The notes: generated by a model not told the origin, from the sequence alone. A DNA stretch of 64,000 nt from Siphonobacter curvatus (GCF_002943425.1 NZ_PTRA01000001.1:2666001-2730000), one strand, 5' to 3'; shown: positions 9,721 to 18,155, counted from the first letter of the stretch. Translations and numbers: made by a program.

Positions 9721-10134
9721 CTATTTAATCTTAGTTCCTACAAATAGGACGGTATTTTTTTTACCTAATTCTATACTACATGGACTTGCATTGTAATTAC
9801 AGCTTACAAGTGTGTAGTTTCTCCGAGGATAATCAAAGATTGCTTTAATTGAAAAATGGTAGTCAGTAGGAAAAGTTCGACTTACCTTAAATTTCCCTTG
9901 TCTATCTGTTACAGCTTCAGTAAGTAAAGTATCTTTGAAGGAGGTAAGTACACTTCCGCTCCTACCCATAACAAATACTCTTACGCTATCAATGGGAGAG
10001 CCGTCAACATCTAAGACTACGCTTCCTTCTACTTCAGTTTGAATCCACTCACGTGCCGGGTGTACAGGCTTCTTTTTACAAGCATATATACCAGTTACTA
10101 ATAACACACACATGAAAAGTTTGCATAAGTTCAT
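9721..10134 (-). CDS. Small lipoprotein with carboxypeptidase-regulatory-like fold
   Basis: 137 residues. The N-terminus MNLCKLFMCVLLVTGIYACK ends in a lipobox-like GIYAC, so it is probably a lipoprotein anchored in the outer or inner membrane. The following EVEGSVVLDVDGSPIDSVRV and TDRQGKFKVSRTFP have the pattern of the Ig-like carboxypeptidase regulatory domain common in Bacteroidota surface proteins. Function unknown. It diverges from a small membrane-protein gene across an 18-bp perfect palindrome. Confidence 0.75.
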   Translation of the reverse strand: MNLCKLFMCVLLVTGIYACKKKPVHPAREWIQTEVEGSVVLDVDGSPIDSVRVFVMGRSGSVLTSFKDTLLTEAVTDRQGKFKVSRTFPTDYHFSIKAIFDYPRRNYTLVSCNYNASPCSIELGKKNTVLFVGTKIK

Positions 10135-10166
10135 AGCTTCAAGGTTTATCGAGTGAGTACAACTTT

Positions 10167-10184
10167 TTTAGAAACGTTTCTAAA
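10167..10184. promoter_or_regulatory. 18-bp perfect palindrome between divergent genes
   Basis: TTTAGAAACGTTTCTAAA reads the same on both strands. It lies between the start of the minus-strand lipoprotein (10134) and the plus-strand small membrane protein (10196). Its place and perfect symmetry suggest an operator for a dimeric repressor. No partner regulator is identified. Confidence 0.5.
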
Positions 10185-10195
10185 TATCATATCCG

Positions 10196-10363
10196 ATGAT
10201 TTACGCACTCAATATATTCATAGGAATTATAGCTTTTACATTAAGCTTCATTCTTTTAAGAAAACTATTTCCCAACAATAAGGGTGCCCTAATATTTTGG
10301 TGGTCTTCATTAGCTTTAAGCCTTTCCTTTGGAATCTTTTGTTATTATTATTTCGAATTGTAA
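10196..10363 (+). CDS. Small two-helix membrane protein
   Basis: 55 residues, MIYALNIFIGIIAFTLSFIL then a short basic loop LRKLFPNNKG and a second hydrophobic stretch ALIFWWSSLALSLSFGIF. Two transmembrane segments are predicted by eye. No family is recognised. The gene starts 12 bp after the palindrome at 10167-10184. It could be a small toxin-like or phage-derived membrane protein, but nothing in the sequence decides. Confidence 0.45.
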   Translation: MIYALNIFIGIIAFTLSFILLRKLFPNNKGALIFWWSSLALSLSFGIFCYYYFEL

Positions 10364-10425
10364 TAGTATATAAGCTAGTTAAAGTACCATCTCTAATAGG
10401 CATGATACGGAATCACATATCTTAA

Positions 10426-11109
10426 TTATCCTCGGCCTAAATACGTCTGCCGGTCTTTCAGTCGAATCGTATCCTGAAAGCCATTTACCCGGAATGTCAC
10501 ATCGAGCGGTTTAGCGTTCAGTACGGGATTATGACCTACCACGACGTACTTACCCCCATTCTTTACGACCCGTACGAGCGGATGCCGGTTTTTCTTCGCG
10601 GCTAGGGCTTCGTTTGAGGTCCAAGACTTCCCACCATCGAGGGAAATTTCTGGTACCAGAAATTCGGGTTTACCCTGACGAATATCATTCACTAAACTAG
10701 CCCGGTAGAATCCCGAAATCAGAGCTTCTTCGACATTGAGATGCTGGTTTCGATCGGCAACGTCCCAGTTGATCAAACCTTTTGCACCCCTCAGCAGTAA
10801 AAAGAGCGGTACTGCGTGAGCAATATGCTCCGGAATGTACATCTGACCCGAAACGTCTTTTTCTTTCCGCACCCGCTCGCGGCGATCAGAAAGAGTAAAA
10901 TCAGTAGTTTGCTCATGGGTTGGATTTTGGCCAATGAAGATTTGCACGGCCTGATTGAGAAGACCTGCAGCAAGTGCCACATACGCCGCCAGTTGCGGGT
11001 TATTGGTCACCAGCGAATGACCCGCCACAATGGCAACCGCCGCGTTTAGAAACAGTAAGAGCTGGCCCAGCCGGGGCGGCAGGGGTTGGTTATATCGGGA
11101 AAGATTCAT
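10426..11109 (-). CDS. Phage-derived membrane protein with C-terminal beta domain
   Basis: 227 residues from ATG 11109 (an upstream in-frame start overlaps the tail gene). Two hydrophobic segments near the N-terminus (LLLFLNAAVAIVAGHSL, AAYVALAAGLLNQAVQIFIG) resemble a holin. A charged linker and a third weak hydrophobic segment follow. The last 80 residues (ISLDGGKSWTSNEALAAK to the end) resemble the C-terminal domain of the tail hydrolase-like protein at 53497 (FTLDGGKTWVKD). It follows the tail spike-like gene with a 22-bp overlap. A short lipoprotein frame is nested inside it. Confidence 0.6.
   Translation of the reverse strand: MNLSRYNQPLPPRLGQLLLFLNAAVAIVAGHSLVTNNPQLAAYVALAAGLLNQAVQIFIGQNPTHEQTTDFTLSDRRERVRKEKDVSGQMYIPEHIAHAVPLFLLLRGAKGLINWDVADRNQHLNVEEALISGFYRASLVNDIRQGKPEFLVPEISLDGGKSWTSNEALAAKKNRHPLVRVVKNGGKYVVVGHNPVLNAKPLDVTFRVNGFQDTIRLKDRQTYLGRG
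10791..10916 (-). CDS. Possible nested small lipoprotein (Rz1-like candidate)
   Basis: 41 residues in a different frame inside the preceding gene. MSKLLILLFLIAASGCGKKK is an almost ideal lipoprotein signal: a Lys, a hydrophobic core, then a lipobox ending in Cys. Outer-membrane spanins (Rz1) of phages are short lipoproteins often nested in a second frame of a lysis gene. The C-terminal part is not proline-rich and the host gene is not a typical Rz, so this is only a candidate. Confidence 0.3.
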   Translation of the reverse strand: MSKLLILLFLIAASGCGKKKTFRVRCTFRSILLTQYRSFYC

Positions 11110-11131
11110 GGGGTTGGATAGAACGTAAGTA

Positions 11132-13000
11132 TTAATATTCTGCGGCTTTCCATATAAAGCGTCCGGCCCAATCTCCACTGTAACTCTTAGCATGGAACTT
11201 AAAGCCGATTGCTCTGCCTTGACTGTCTAGCTGCACATTTACCCGAGACACTTCAATATCTGCACCATTATAGGTGTGGTCATAAGGCTGAAAACTTATA
11301 CTCACGTGCGGACTTTTAAGAGACGAAGAAAAGTTTACCGAATAAGACGTTTCTACATTTGCGGTATACGATTGAACCACTTGCCCAACTAGTGCTTTTT
11401 TATCATACACCTGCAAGGTACCATCCACTAAAACGGAAGAAAAGGCTGGTGTTGGCAATACCGCAATCTTAGCAGATGTTGCATAATAGGTCGACACATA
11501 GGTAGTCTTATTCGCAGACAAATAGAATCGGGCTGTCGTTTTACCTTGACGGTTAGCAGGAATGATTACCCGAAGTAATTTCCAGCCAGTTAGCGTATCT
11601 GCCTGCGACGGTTTGACCCCGAACCCAACCGTTCCCTGGGGGCTAATCGCTTCGCCCGCCTGAAAATCATCCCCTTTGTACCATAACGTCAGGTTAATGC
11701 TTTGCAATGTTCGGGAAGCATGGGTATAGACTGCGGGTAAAGTCAGCTCAAAACCCTGGAATGATCCCGTACTAGTAAGTTTGGCCGCTCGGCCCAGGCC
11801 GGATATTTCCGTAGTGTCTAGTTGGAGAATGGGCGTATTGCCCAAGCCTTTCAAGTCTATTGGTAACCCCTGAGCATTAAGTTGAGACCAGTCACCGGCC
11901 AGTAGGTTTCGTCCAATGGGCAGGAAATCGCCCGCCGTTCGTACAATATTTTCTGTAGCCCCTAACACAAATCCCCGGGCATTAATCAGCGGGGGTTGAT
12001 CACTGTCATAATTAAGCCCCAGGATTCCTAATTGCCCTTGAATAATACTATTAGCTTCGGCATAACCATTGATCATTAGGTTAAACTGAGGATTGGAGTT
12101 TGTTTGTTTGAATCCCCCGTTACCATTACCGTAGGTCAAATCTGCATTTAAGAATAAATTCGAATGGGCTTCATAAGCAGTTGATCCACTTAGTTCTACC
12201 TTTACCCGCCCACCATCGAAAGTATTAAAATTCACATATCCTTTATTGGTGGATATACGAATGAGGGTCTTATTACTTCCTACGTTCACAAAACGGTTCC
12301 AGGCACAACCGTAGTCATCCCTATATCCATCGATGTCAAGCGTATCAGCTGTGTAATAGATAGTGCTCAGACGCGTTCCAGACACTACCAAATGCCGGGC
12401 GTTCACTGTAATATGCTGATAGGTTTTGTTCGAGATTCGTACAACGCCAGTAGCATTAATGAAAGCTTTTTTACCATCGAACTTTTGAGGAAGTGTAACG
12501 GAGCCATTCACGCGGTAAGTACCATCTTTCATTTCAATGAAGTCTGGAGAGTCTTGAACTGAAGAAAATGCCTGGACCGAATTAGTCTCATTATCAGCTT
12601 TAGCTCCCCAAAAGCCAAGATTCCGGAAAGTATCAGATCGTTTTAAACGTTTACCATTTATAGTCACCACCACCGTACCCATGTTATCAGCCGATAACTG
12701 ATCGGCAGCATCATAATACCAGTACCCTTCTTTGCCTTTTTCGGCCAAATAGTATTGAATTCCTTCGACGGGCGTAGTAAACCGCCGTAGTTCGGCAAGG
12801 GAGCGAAACACCCGCGTACCCGTAATTTCGGTAGTACCGGAAGCCCCTTTGGCGTAGCGTACGCCCTGCTGGTAAGCTTCGCGGAACCGCCCAGCTTTAG
12901 TAGCCAGTTTGGTGGTATCAGAAGTAATTTCAACGACCTGAGCCAGCGTCGTAGTTAGGCTCAGAGCAGATATGAGGGAAAAGAGAAGTAGCTTTTTCAT
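11132..13000 (-). CDS. Phage tail spike-like protein with signal peptide and beta-helix region
   Basis: 622 residues. The N-terminus MKKLLLFSLISALSLTTTLA has the look of a signal peptide. A middle part of short hydrophobic repeats with many Asn and Gly (NVGSNKTLIRISTNKGYVNF, FKQTNSNPQFNLMINGYAEA) suggests a right-handed beta-helix. The C-terminal 90 residues look like a receptor-binding end domain. It overlaps the 131-residue phage gene by ATGA and lies among lysis genes, so a phage tail spike or fibre is likely. A signal peptide is unusual for a tail protein. Confidence 0.65.
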   Translation of the reverse strand: MKKLLLFSLISALSLTTTLAQVVEITSDTTKLATKAGRFREAYQQGVRYAKGASGTTEITGTRVFRSLAELRRFTTPVEGIQYYLAEKGKEGYWYYDAADQLSADNMGTVVVTINGKRLKRSDTFRNLGFWGAKADNETNSVQAFSSVQDSPDFIEMKDGTYRVNGSVTLPQKFDGKKAFINATGVVRISNKTYQHITVNARHLVVSGTRLSTIYYTADTLDIDGYRDDYGCAWNRFVNVGSNKTLIRISTNKGYVNFNTFDGGRVKVELSGSTAYEAHSNLFLNADLTYGNGNGGFKQTNSNPQFNLMINGYAEANSIIQGQLGILGLNYDSDQPPLINARGFVLGATENIVRTAGDFLPIGRNLLAGDWSQLNAQGLPIDLKGLGNTPILQLDTTEISGLGRAAKLTSTGSFQGFELTLPAVYTHASRTLQSINLTLWYKGDDFQAGEAISPQGTVGFGVKPSQADTLTGWKLLRVIIPANRQGKTTARFYLSANKTTYVSTYYATSAKIAVLPTPAFSSVLVDGTLQVYDKKALVGQVVQSYTANVETSYSVNFSSSLKSPHVSISFQPYDHTYNGADIEVSRVNVQLDSQGRAIGFKFHAKSYSGDWAGRFIWKAAEY

Positions 13001-13392
13001 CCGTTGTAAATATCAATAATTAGGTTTCCAGTGAACGTTTCGTCTTGCGGAATGCTGATTACCAAATGATCCATGTCTTCAGCCGCTCCTAAGATATTAT
13101 AATCCGAGAAGCCCTTTTCGTTTTTGGCTGAAACCATGATTCGTTCCGTACCTAAGCCGTGGTAGACTAAATCACCGTCCTTTAATCCGGTAACAGGAAT
13201 CGTTTTACCAACGGCCGTTACCGCTTCCTGAGCCACGTACTTCTGATCGTTTTTCTGTTCCATCATGCCCTGATTCAGGACACCGACCAGACCGATCAGA
13301 ACGAGTAATTCATTATCCCCGCGTGCCATGGCTCGCCCCGTCAGCGTATTGAGCGTTCGGGTCACGAATTCGTGGGTTTTTGCATCTGCCAT
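12997..13392 (-). CDS. Conserved phage-type protein of unknown function
   Basis: 131 residues, MADAKTHEFVTRTLNTLTGR at the start, a hydrophobic stretch LLVLIGLVGVLNQG, and a beta-rich C-terminus (ISIPQDETFTGNLIIDIYNG). It lies between the 41-residue membrane protein (stop and start overlap as TAATG) and the tail spike-like gene (ATGA overlap), so all three are tightly coupled. Probably structural or tail-associated. Confidence 0.6.
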   Translation of the reverse strand: MADAKTHEFVTRTLNTLTGRAMARGDNELLVLIGLVGVLNQGMMEQKNDQKYVAQEAVTAVGKTIPVTGLKDGDLVYHGLGTERIMVSAKNEKGFSDYNILGAAEDMDHLVISIPQDETFTGNLIIDIYNG

Positions 13393-13517
13393 TAGTTCCA
13401 GTTTTTAGTGCTGATTTTTTTATAATTGATGTAGAGCGAGCTTCCCGCCGCTCCAATCGTAAAGAGGACGGCGATTATTCCAGCCCACGCCGCCCAGGTT
13501 GTTTGTCGTTTATTCAT
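13392..13517 (-). CDS. Small single-pass membrane protein, phage lysis/tail cluster
   Basis: 41 residues: MNKRQTTWAAWAGIIAVLFT followed by a short basic tail (YINYKKISTKN). One transmembrane segment. Its stop overlaps the start of the 131-residue gene. The gene directly upstream is the endolysin pseudogene, so a holin-like role is possible but not shown. Confidence 0.5.
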   Translation of the reverse strand: MNKRQTTWAAWAGIIAVLFTIGAAGSSLYINYKKISTKNWN

Positions 13518-13546
13518 GTGAGTTGGAGCTTTTTACGCGGTTTTTT

Positions 13547-14030
13547 TCAGGACAGGAAATAGAGAAACCCTGCTACGAATAGCAGGGCAATCCCTACCAT
13601 CAAACCCCAGTCTTTTTTTTTGCGTAATGAGCTGCGTTCCCATTTCCGCTTGCAGGATCGGGAGCATGGCATCGTACAGGGCTTTACGTCCGTCGTAGCC
13701 ATTCATGCCGCCGTTGACCCGCTTTTGAATGGTCAGCAGATCGCCTTAATCGGCCAGAGCGTTCAGATCCACCCCGTAGCGTTTCCAGAGCACCGCCCAG
13801 TACCAACCCGCCACTTTCTAGGCAAAACGCGGCTCCGCTACGAGTTCCGGTTTTTCCACGAAGGGTTCCCCGAAATCTTTGGCAGCCAGGGTGTAGTTAT
13901 TGCGGCCCGTCAATTGGATGGCCCCGCGACCCTTGAAGCGTTCGCCGTCGCCGGGCTGGGTATTGCCCAGATCGGCCCGGTTATCGTAGTTTTTGAAATA
14001 CGCCGAATTTCCCCGCTCGGTGAACGCGGC
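13547..14030 (-). pseudogene. GH19 chitinase-like phage endolysin, N-terminally deleted, two nonsense codons, frameshift
   Basis: Minus-strand translation gives GNSAYFKNYDNRADLGNTQP and FKGRGAIQLTGRNNY, the substrate-binding core of GH19 chitinase/lysozyme endolysins. Two in-frame stops follow: TAG at 13818-13820 where Trp is expected (RFA-W-KVAGWYW) and TAA at 13746-13748 where Gln or Lys is expected. The end slips at an A9 run (13613-13621) into a frame encoding a C-terminal membrane anchor (GLMVGIALLFVAGFLYFLS). The catalytic N-terminus is missing, with sequence of the opposite strand's tail gene joined there. The gene is dead. Confidence 0.75.
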
Positions 14031-14041
14031 CAGTTGCCCGG

Positions 14042-15323
14042 TTTCCCAGCCGCCCGGTTGCCTTCCAGTCGGGAGCCTACGAGCGGTACCAGACCCTGTC
14101 GGGCTCAGAAATCCCGCCCCGAAACGACGGCGGCCTGATGATCACGGAAGGATGCCGGTTCGAGATCAGTCCCTTCGTGGATGCCCTTTTGGACTGGAGT
14201 GCACCCGTAGCCGGGCAGACGGGTATCACTGTCTGCCCAAATCTCACTTTACCCTATTTTCTTAAAACCGAAATTGATCCAGAACTGGGTTCTAGCGTAA
14301 CCGGAGCCGCCGAAATAGCGATCAAAGCCAAGCTGCACGAAGACCAGTTTCCCGGCTGGAAAGACCTCTTTTTCACGAACTGGATCGGAGCCGGTAAACG
14401 CTTTCTCACCTGGCAGGCCGACCATAAGCTGATCGAGCGAAATCAGCCCGAATTCCTGTATTTCCTGCTCAATATGCAGCCCAAGCCCTCGGAGCTTCGG
14501 GTACGCTGCCATATTCAGTACATGAATGGTACCACGGAAATCCGGACGATTCAAACCGCACGGGATCTTCTACAAAACTGCGTCTACTGCATTCCTACGG
14601 GCTTCGAGGCGTTGGGACTTCCCTCGATTGAAACGGCTACCGGCAAGGAAATCAATGCCTATACGGTCTGGCTCAACAACGAACGCGACGATCGCATTTC
14701 TGAGTACCGCACCTACCTAGTCAATCAGGACTATACCCGAAATGTGCGTTTCCTGATCTTTCAAAATACGCTGGGTGGATTCGACACACTGCGTTGCTGG
14801 GGGCAGGCATCGACCTCGCTCACGGTAACGGCGAATCTGGCTCAGAAAACCCTAGAAGCCGGTTACTTGCCCAGCTTCCAAAAAACGTAAAGCCGAAAAA
14901 GCAGCCCGCGAAGCAGAAGCCCAGGCCCAAGCTATGGCTCAGGCCGCACAGGAAGACGCCGATGCAGCTCTGGCCGAAGCCCAGTCAGCAGCAGCCACAG
15001 CCGGAAGTTATGGCGAAGATGCCTCTTACGACGCGATGGAAACCAGCCAGGCCACGCTGGAAAATGTTGAATCCAATACTGCCGATACGGTTGAGCTGTT
15101 AATGCAGATGAACGATACCTTGACTGAAATGGCTTCGAGACAGGCATCACAATCGGATATCATGAGTCAGCAACTTGGCTCACTGAGCGGTATCATCAAC
15201 AAGATCAGCGAAAGCAACAGTGCTCTTTGGAGTATCAATTCTAAACCGAGTGTATCTAGCCGCGAGATCGCTGAAGCCATCGGCCGGAGCGGGGCTACGG
15301 CTGGTCAGAGTACATTTGGTTAG
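14042..15323 (+). pseudogene. Phage tail/baseplate-type protein, 5'-truncated and frameshifted
   Basis: An open frame without a good start runs through 14042-14890 (VAFQSGAYERYQTLSGSE, ATG at 14138, then FEISPFVDALLDWSAPVAGQ). A second frame continues to 15323 with an Ala-rich coiled coil (KAAREAEAQAQAMAQAAQED, ATG 14934). One A fewer in the A6 run at 14880-14885 would join them as one protein of about 425 residues. The family is not recognised; the context of tail and lysis genes suggests a tail-tip or baseplate protein. Its 5' end abuts the deleted endolysin, so a deletion fused the two. Confidence 0.55.
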
Positions 15324-15330
15324 TTTATGA

Positions 15331-15368
15331 AGAGCGGTTATCTAATAACCGATAACCGCTCTATTTTT
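15331..15368 (+). terminator. Rho-independent terminator
   Basis: A perfect 12-bp stem, AGAGCGGTTATC and GATAACCGCTCT with an 8-nt loop, is followed by ATTTTT. It ends the tail pseudogene's transcript. Confidence 0.85.
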
Positions 15369-15398
15369 GTAAACATCATTCATTATTAGCCTACCTAA

Positions 15399-16556
15399 AT
15401 GAAGAATTTTCTGTTATTATTCTGCTTTGTCAGCCTCATTTTCAGTTCCTGTAGAAAAAAGAAAGACGACCCCAAACCGCCTGTTAACGAAACCATTATA
15501 GCAACAGCACTTTATGGGAGAATATATTCCATGAATGCTCAAACAAAGAATGTTAATTGGTCAACAGAAGAATATTTTATGAATGCAGAACCAGCTATTC
15601 ATAATAATATCGTGTATGTAGGAAAACTAAACGAATTAGGCCCAAGCTATATAATTGGGTATGATTTAACTACAGGAAAAGAAGTATATAAACTTGATTT
15701 GGATCGCTCTTTGGTTATTAGATCATATACCTCAAATTTAATAGTGACTGATAAATATATATTTGCTCTTACCGAATCGAAAGTGCTGGCAATTGATCGA
15801 ATTCAGAAAAAAATACTATGGACGTGGGCTACAGAAAGCTATGGTGCTAATCGAGTAAGGCTTACTTATAACAATGAAACACTATACGCAGATACGGGTG
15901 AATTTTTATGTGCAATTGACTGTAATACAGGAAAACCAATATGGGAATCAGATCATTACAAGGGAAATCAATTAGTAAATCCGTCTGCAACCCTTTATAA
16001 AAATTTTATTTATCTAAGTGCGGGTTCAAGCGATAACCAAGATGAACCGCTTTACGCTTTTGATAGAGAGACAGGAGTCCTTAAATGGAAAAACGATGAA
16101 GCTAAAAATGCTTATTCTGCTGTTATCCACGAAAATTCACTTTTTGTTGGTACACGCCAGGGAAATTTTTATGCATTAGACCCAGTCACAGGTTCAACTC
16201 AATGGAGCATTAATTTGAATAGCTCTGAGTTTTTTTATGCTCCATGTGTCTCTGGAAACTACGCTTTTATAGCTAATGGCGTAAAGTTATATGCCATTGA
16301 TATAAAAGCTCGTAAAGTTAGTTGGACTTATTATCTTGACTCCCCCCCTCTATTTGTGTCAGACCCAGTAGCTGCGAATGATAAAGTGTACATAAAAAGT
16401 AGTAAACTCTACGCTTTCGATATTTATACTGGTCTTCCAGAAATCATATCCAGTCCAGACCCTAAATACCCATTTGGGGGGGTTCCAATAACGATCATTG
16501 ACTCAAACAAAAAAATTCACTGTTCGTTGAACAGTGAAATGAAATCTCAATATTAA
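15399..16556 (+). CDS. PQQ-like beta-propeller lipoprotein
   Basis: 385 residues. The signal MKNFLLLFCFVSLIFSSCRK has a lipobox ending in Cys, then a basic and Pro-rich linker. The rest is built of repeated beta-propeller blades of the PQQ/quinoprotein type (AIDCNTGKPIWESDHY, YAFDRETGVLKWKNDE, YALDPVTGSTQWSINL, YAIDIKARKVSWTYYL), about seven. Such lipoproteins act in the periplasm or on the surface as scaffolds. It is AT-rich (low GC) compared with the phage remnants, and looks like cargo. Its last codons overlap a hairpin that terminates the opposite integrase gene. Confidence 0.85.
   Translation: MKNFLLLFCFVSLIFSSCRKKKDDPKPPVNETIIATALYGRIYSMNAQTKNVNWSTEEYFMNAEPAIHNNIVYVGKLNELGPSYIIGYDLTTGKEVYKLDLDRSLVIRSYTSNLIVTDKYIFALTESKVLAIDRIQKKILWTWATESYGANRVRLTYNNETLYADTGEFLCAIDCNTGKPIWESDHYKGNQLVNPSATLYKNFIYLSAGSSDNQDEPLYAFDRETGVLKWKNDEAKNAYSAVIHENSLFVGTRQGNFYALDPVTGSTQWSINLNSSEFFYAPCVSGNYAFIANGVKLYAIDIKARKVSWTYYLDSPPLFVSDPVAANDKVYIKSSKLYAFDIYTGLPEIISSPDPKYPFGGVPITIIDSNKKIHCSLNSEMKSQY
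16516..16538 (-). terminator. Hairpin terminator for the minus-strand integrase pseudogene
   Basis: TTCACTGTTC-GTT-GAACAGTGAA is a perfect 10-bp stem, followed on the minus strand by a run of seven T. It lies inside the 3' end of the opposing lipoprotein gene, 30 bp downstream of the integrase stop. Confidence 0.6.
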
Positions 16557-16568
16557 AGCGTACTCGAT

Positions 16569-17789
16569 TTATTCTTTAACGGGAGCGACAATCTGTGATA
16601 GTTTGTCAGCTCCCGTTTTCAATTCTTTATTGAAGTACCCTTCGGTAATACTCACAGAGCTGTGACCTAAGCCCGCCGAGATAGAATAAATATCATTGCC
16701 CGTCAGCTCACGAGTCACTTCAGCGAAGCTATGTCGGGCGACGTGTGTACTGATGGGTTTGTCTATAACGGCTTCCCTGGCTAATTCTTTCAATAAACCA
16801 TTGATTTCAGCGGTCCAGCTCTGTACCAGCTTATGATGCTCCAGCTTTCTCGGATTTTGTGATAGAAAGGGGAATACATAATCCTGAGGCCGGACGTGCT
16901 TCGAACGATATTGCTCCAGTATATTCCGGATCGGCTCCGTAATAAGGATATCCAATTCCTTACCGGTCTTATTCATCGTGTAGACAAATCGACTCAGATC
17001 AGGCTTAACCATCATCCACCGGAGCTGTAAGGCATCCCGAATACGCATACCTCTCGAATAGAACATCAATACAAAGATGTTGCGAGCATGATTGAGCATC
17101 TGAGCGTCCGAAAGGTCTAGTGTAGCTAACCGTTCAACTTCAGCAAGGGTAAGTTTGGCCTTTGGCGTAACCTTTGACCGGGTGAATTTGATCTTGATCC
17201 AAGGGTCTTTTGCAGGCTCGAACAGGTCTGCATGAACGGCTTCAAAATAAATCACCTCTAGGTTTTCAAGGTTTTTGGAGGCAGTCGACTGTCCATTCCC
17301 TAGCTTGTTGATCATGTACCGCTGATAATCGGAAATGAACTCGCAGGTGATTTCGTTGAAAAGAAGATCTCGATTATTGAGGTACTTCCGGAGCTTATTC
17401 ACTACGGGATTACTTTGTCTCGGGAAGAAGCGTTTGTGATACGCTTGATGTACTTATCTGCAAAATCAAAGAAGCTGTTCCCTACTACCTCCTTACGAGC
17501 TTTCCGCTGAAGATCGCGAGCCGATAGGCCGGTGTTTTGGACATTCGCCTTACTTACTTCGGACATGAGTTTGCTGACCTTTTCCCGAATAGCGGCATTA
17601 ATAGCTGTCGCGATGGGATGCCCCCTTAAGTACCTCATGCCTTTCGGTATTCCAGAATTTTTCGTGTACGCTATATTCCGTGGCTATACGACAGTGTTTT
17701 TTATTCAGGGTAATTGGAATCTGAATCCGCTGGGTACCGTCTTTGAGTTTTTTGGAGTTGAGTTCTGGTGTAATAGATATATCGCTCAT
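16569..17789 (-). pseudogene. Tyrosine recombinase (integrase), two frameshifts
   Basis: The gene reads from ATG 17789 (MSDISITPELNSKKLKDGTQ, arm-binding domain) in three frames: 17789-17625, then 17638-17402, then 17402-16569. The breaks fall in a G5 run (plus 17621-17625, one G too many) and a C3 run (plus 17406-17408, one C too few). The catalytic domain keeps RGMRIRDALQLRW, THVARHSFAEV and LGHSSVSITEGYF, i.e. the R...HxxR...H...Y set. It lies next to the right tRNA repeat, pointing away from it. Different subfamily from the two other integrases. Confidence 0.85.
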
Positions 17790-17872
17790 GAAGGTTGCAG
17801 GTTTGGGTGTAACAATTGGGTGTAACTTTTTCCAAACTGTGGCAAACGCTGACGAACACAAATAAAAGCAAA

Positions 17873-17903
17873 AACGCCCTAGAAACATGATTTCTAGGGC
17901 GTT
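17873..17903 (-). terminator. Strong hairpin terminator after the right tRNA-like fragment
   Basis: AACGCCCTAGAAA and TTTCTAGGGCGTT form a 13-bp perfect stem with a 5-nt loop. On the minus strand it is followed by TTTTTGCTTTTATTTG. It is 30 bp downstream of the tRNA fragment read on the minus strand, the position of a tRNA terminator. Confidence 0.75.
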
Positions 17904-17933
17904 ATAGATTGCCAGCAGTCGCCAGCGTGTTGA

Positions 17934-17981
17934 TAAGTGATCCCAGCAGGACTCGAACCTGCAACCTACTGCTTAGAAGGC
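17934..17981 (-). repeat. Attachment-site repeat: 3' end of a tRNA-Arg(TCT)-like gene, right copy
   Basis: Identical to 6607-6654 except one base. Beyond 17981 the sequence no longer matches a tRNA 5' half (the anticodon stem cannot close), so this is also a 3' fragment. It marks the left end of the main prophage, whose integrase starts 175 bp away, and the right end of the 11.3-kb decayed element. Confidence 0.8.
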
Positions 17982-18155
17982 GCAGGGTTTTAGCATAATG
18001 CCGTCAAACGATATTAAACTTTAGATCATACTTAACTGATATTCAGTTGATTGAAAGTTTTTAGTTACCCACTATTAAACGCTATTCAAATATATTACAC
18101 TAAATTGTGGGCGAGTTTGTGGGCTAACTGCCCGATTTTCTAACTCGCCCACATC

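Noticed and set aside
13620-14138. 172-codon plus-strand open frame
   Set aside because: It is the complement of the GH19 endolysin remnant, whose minus-strand translation carries clear family motifs.
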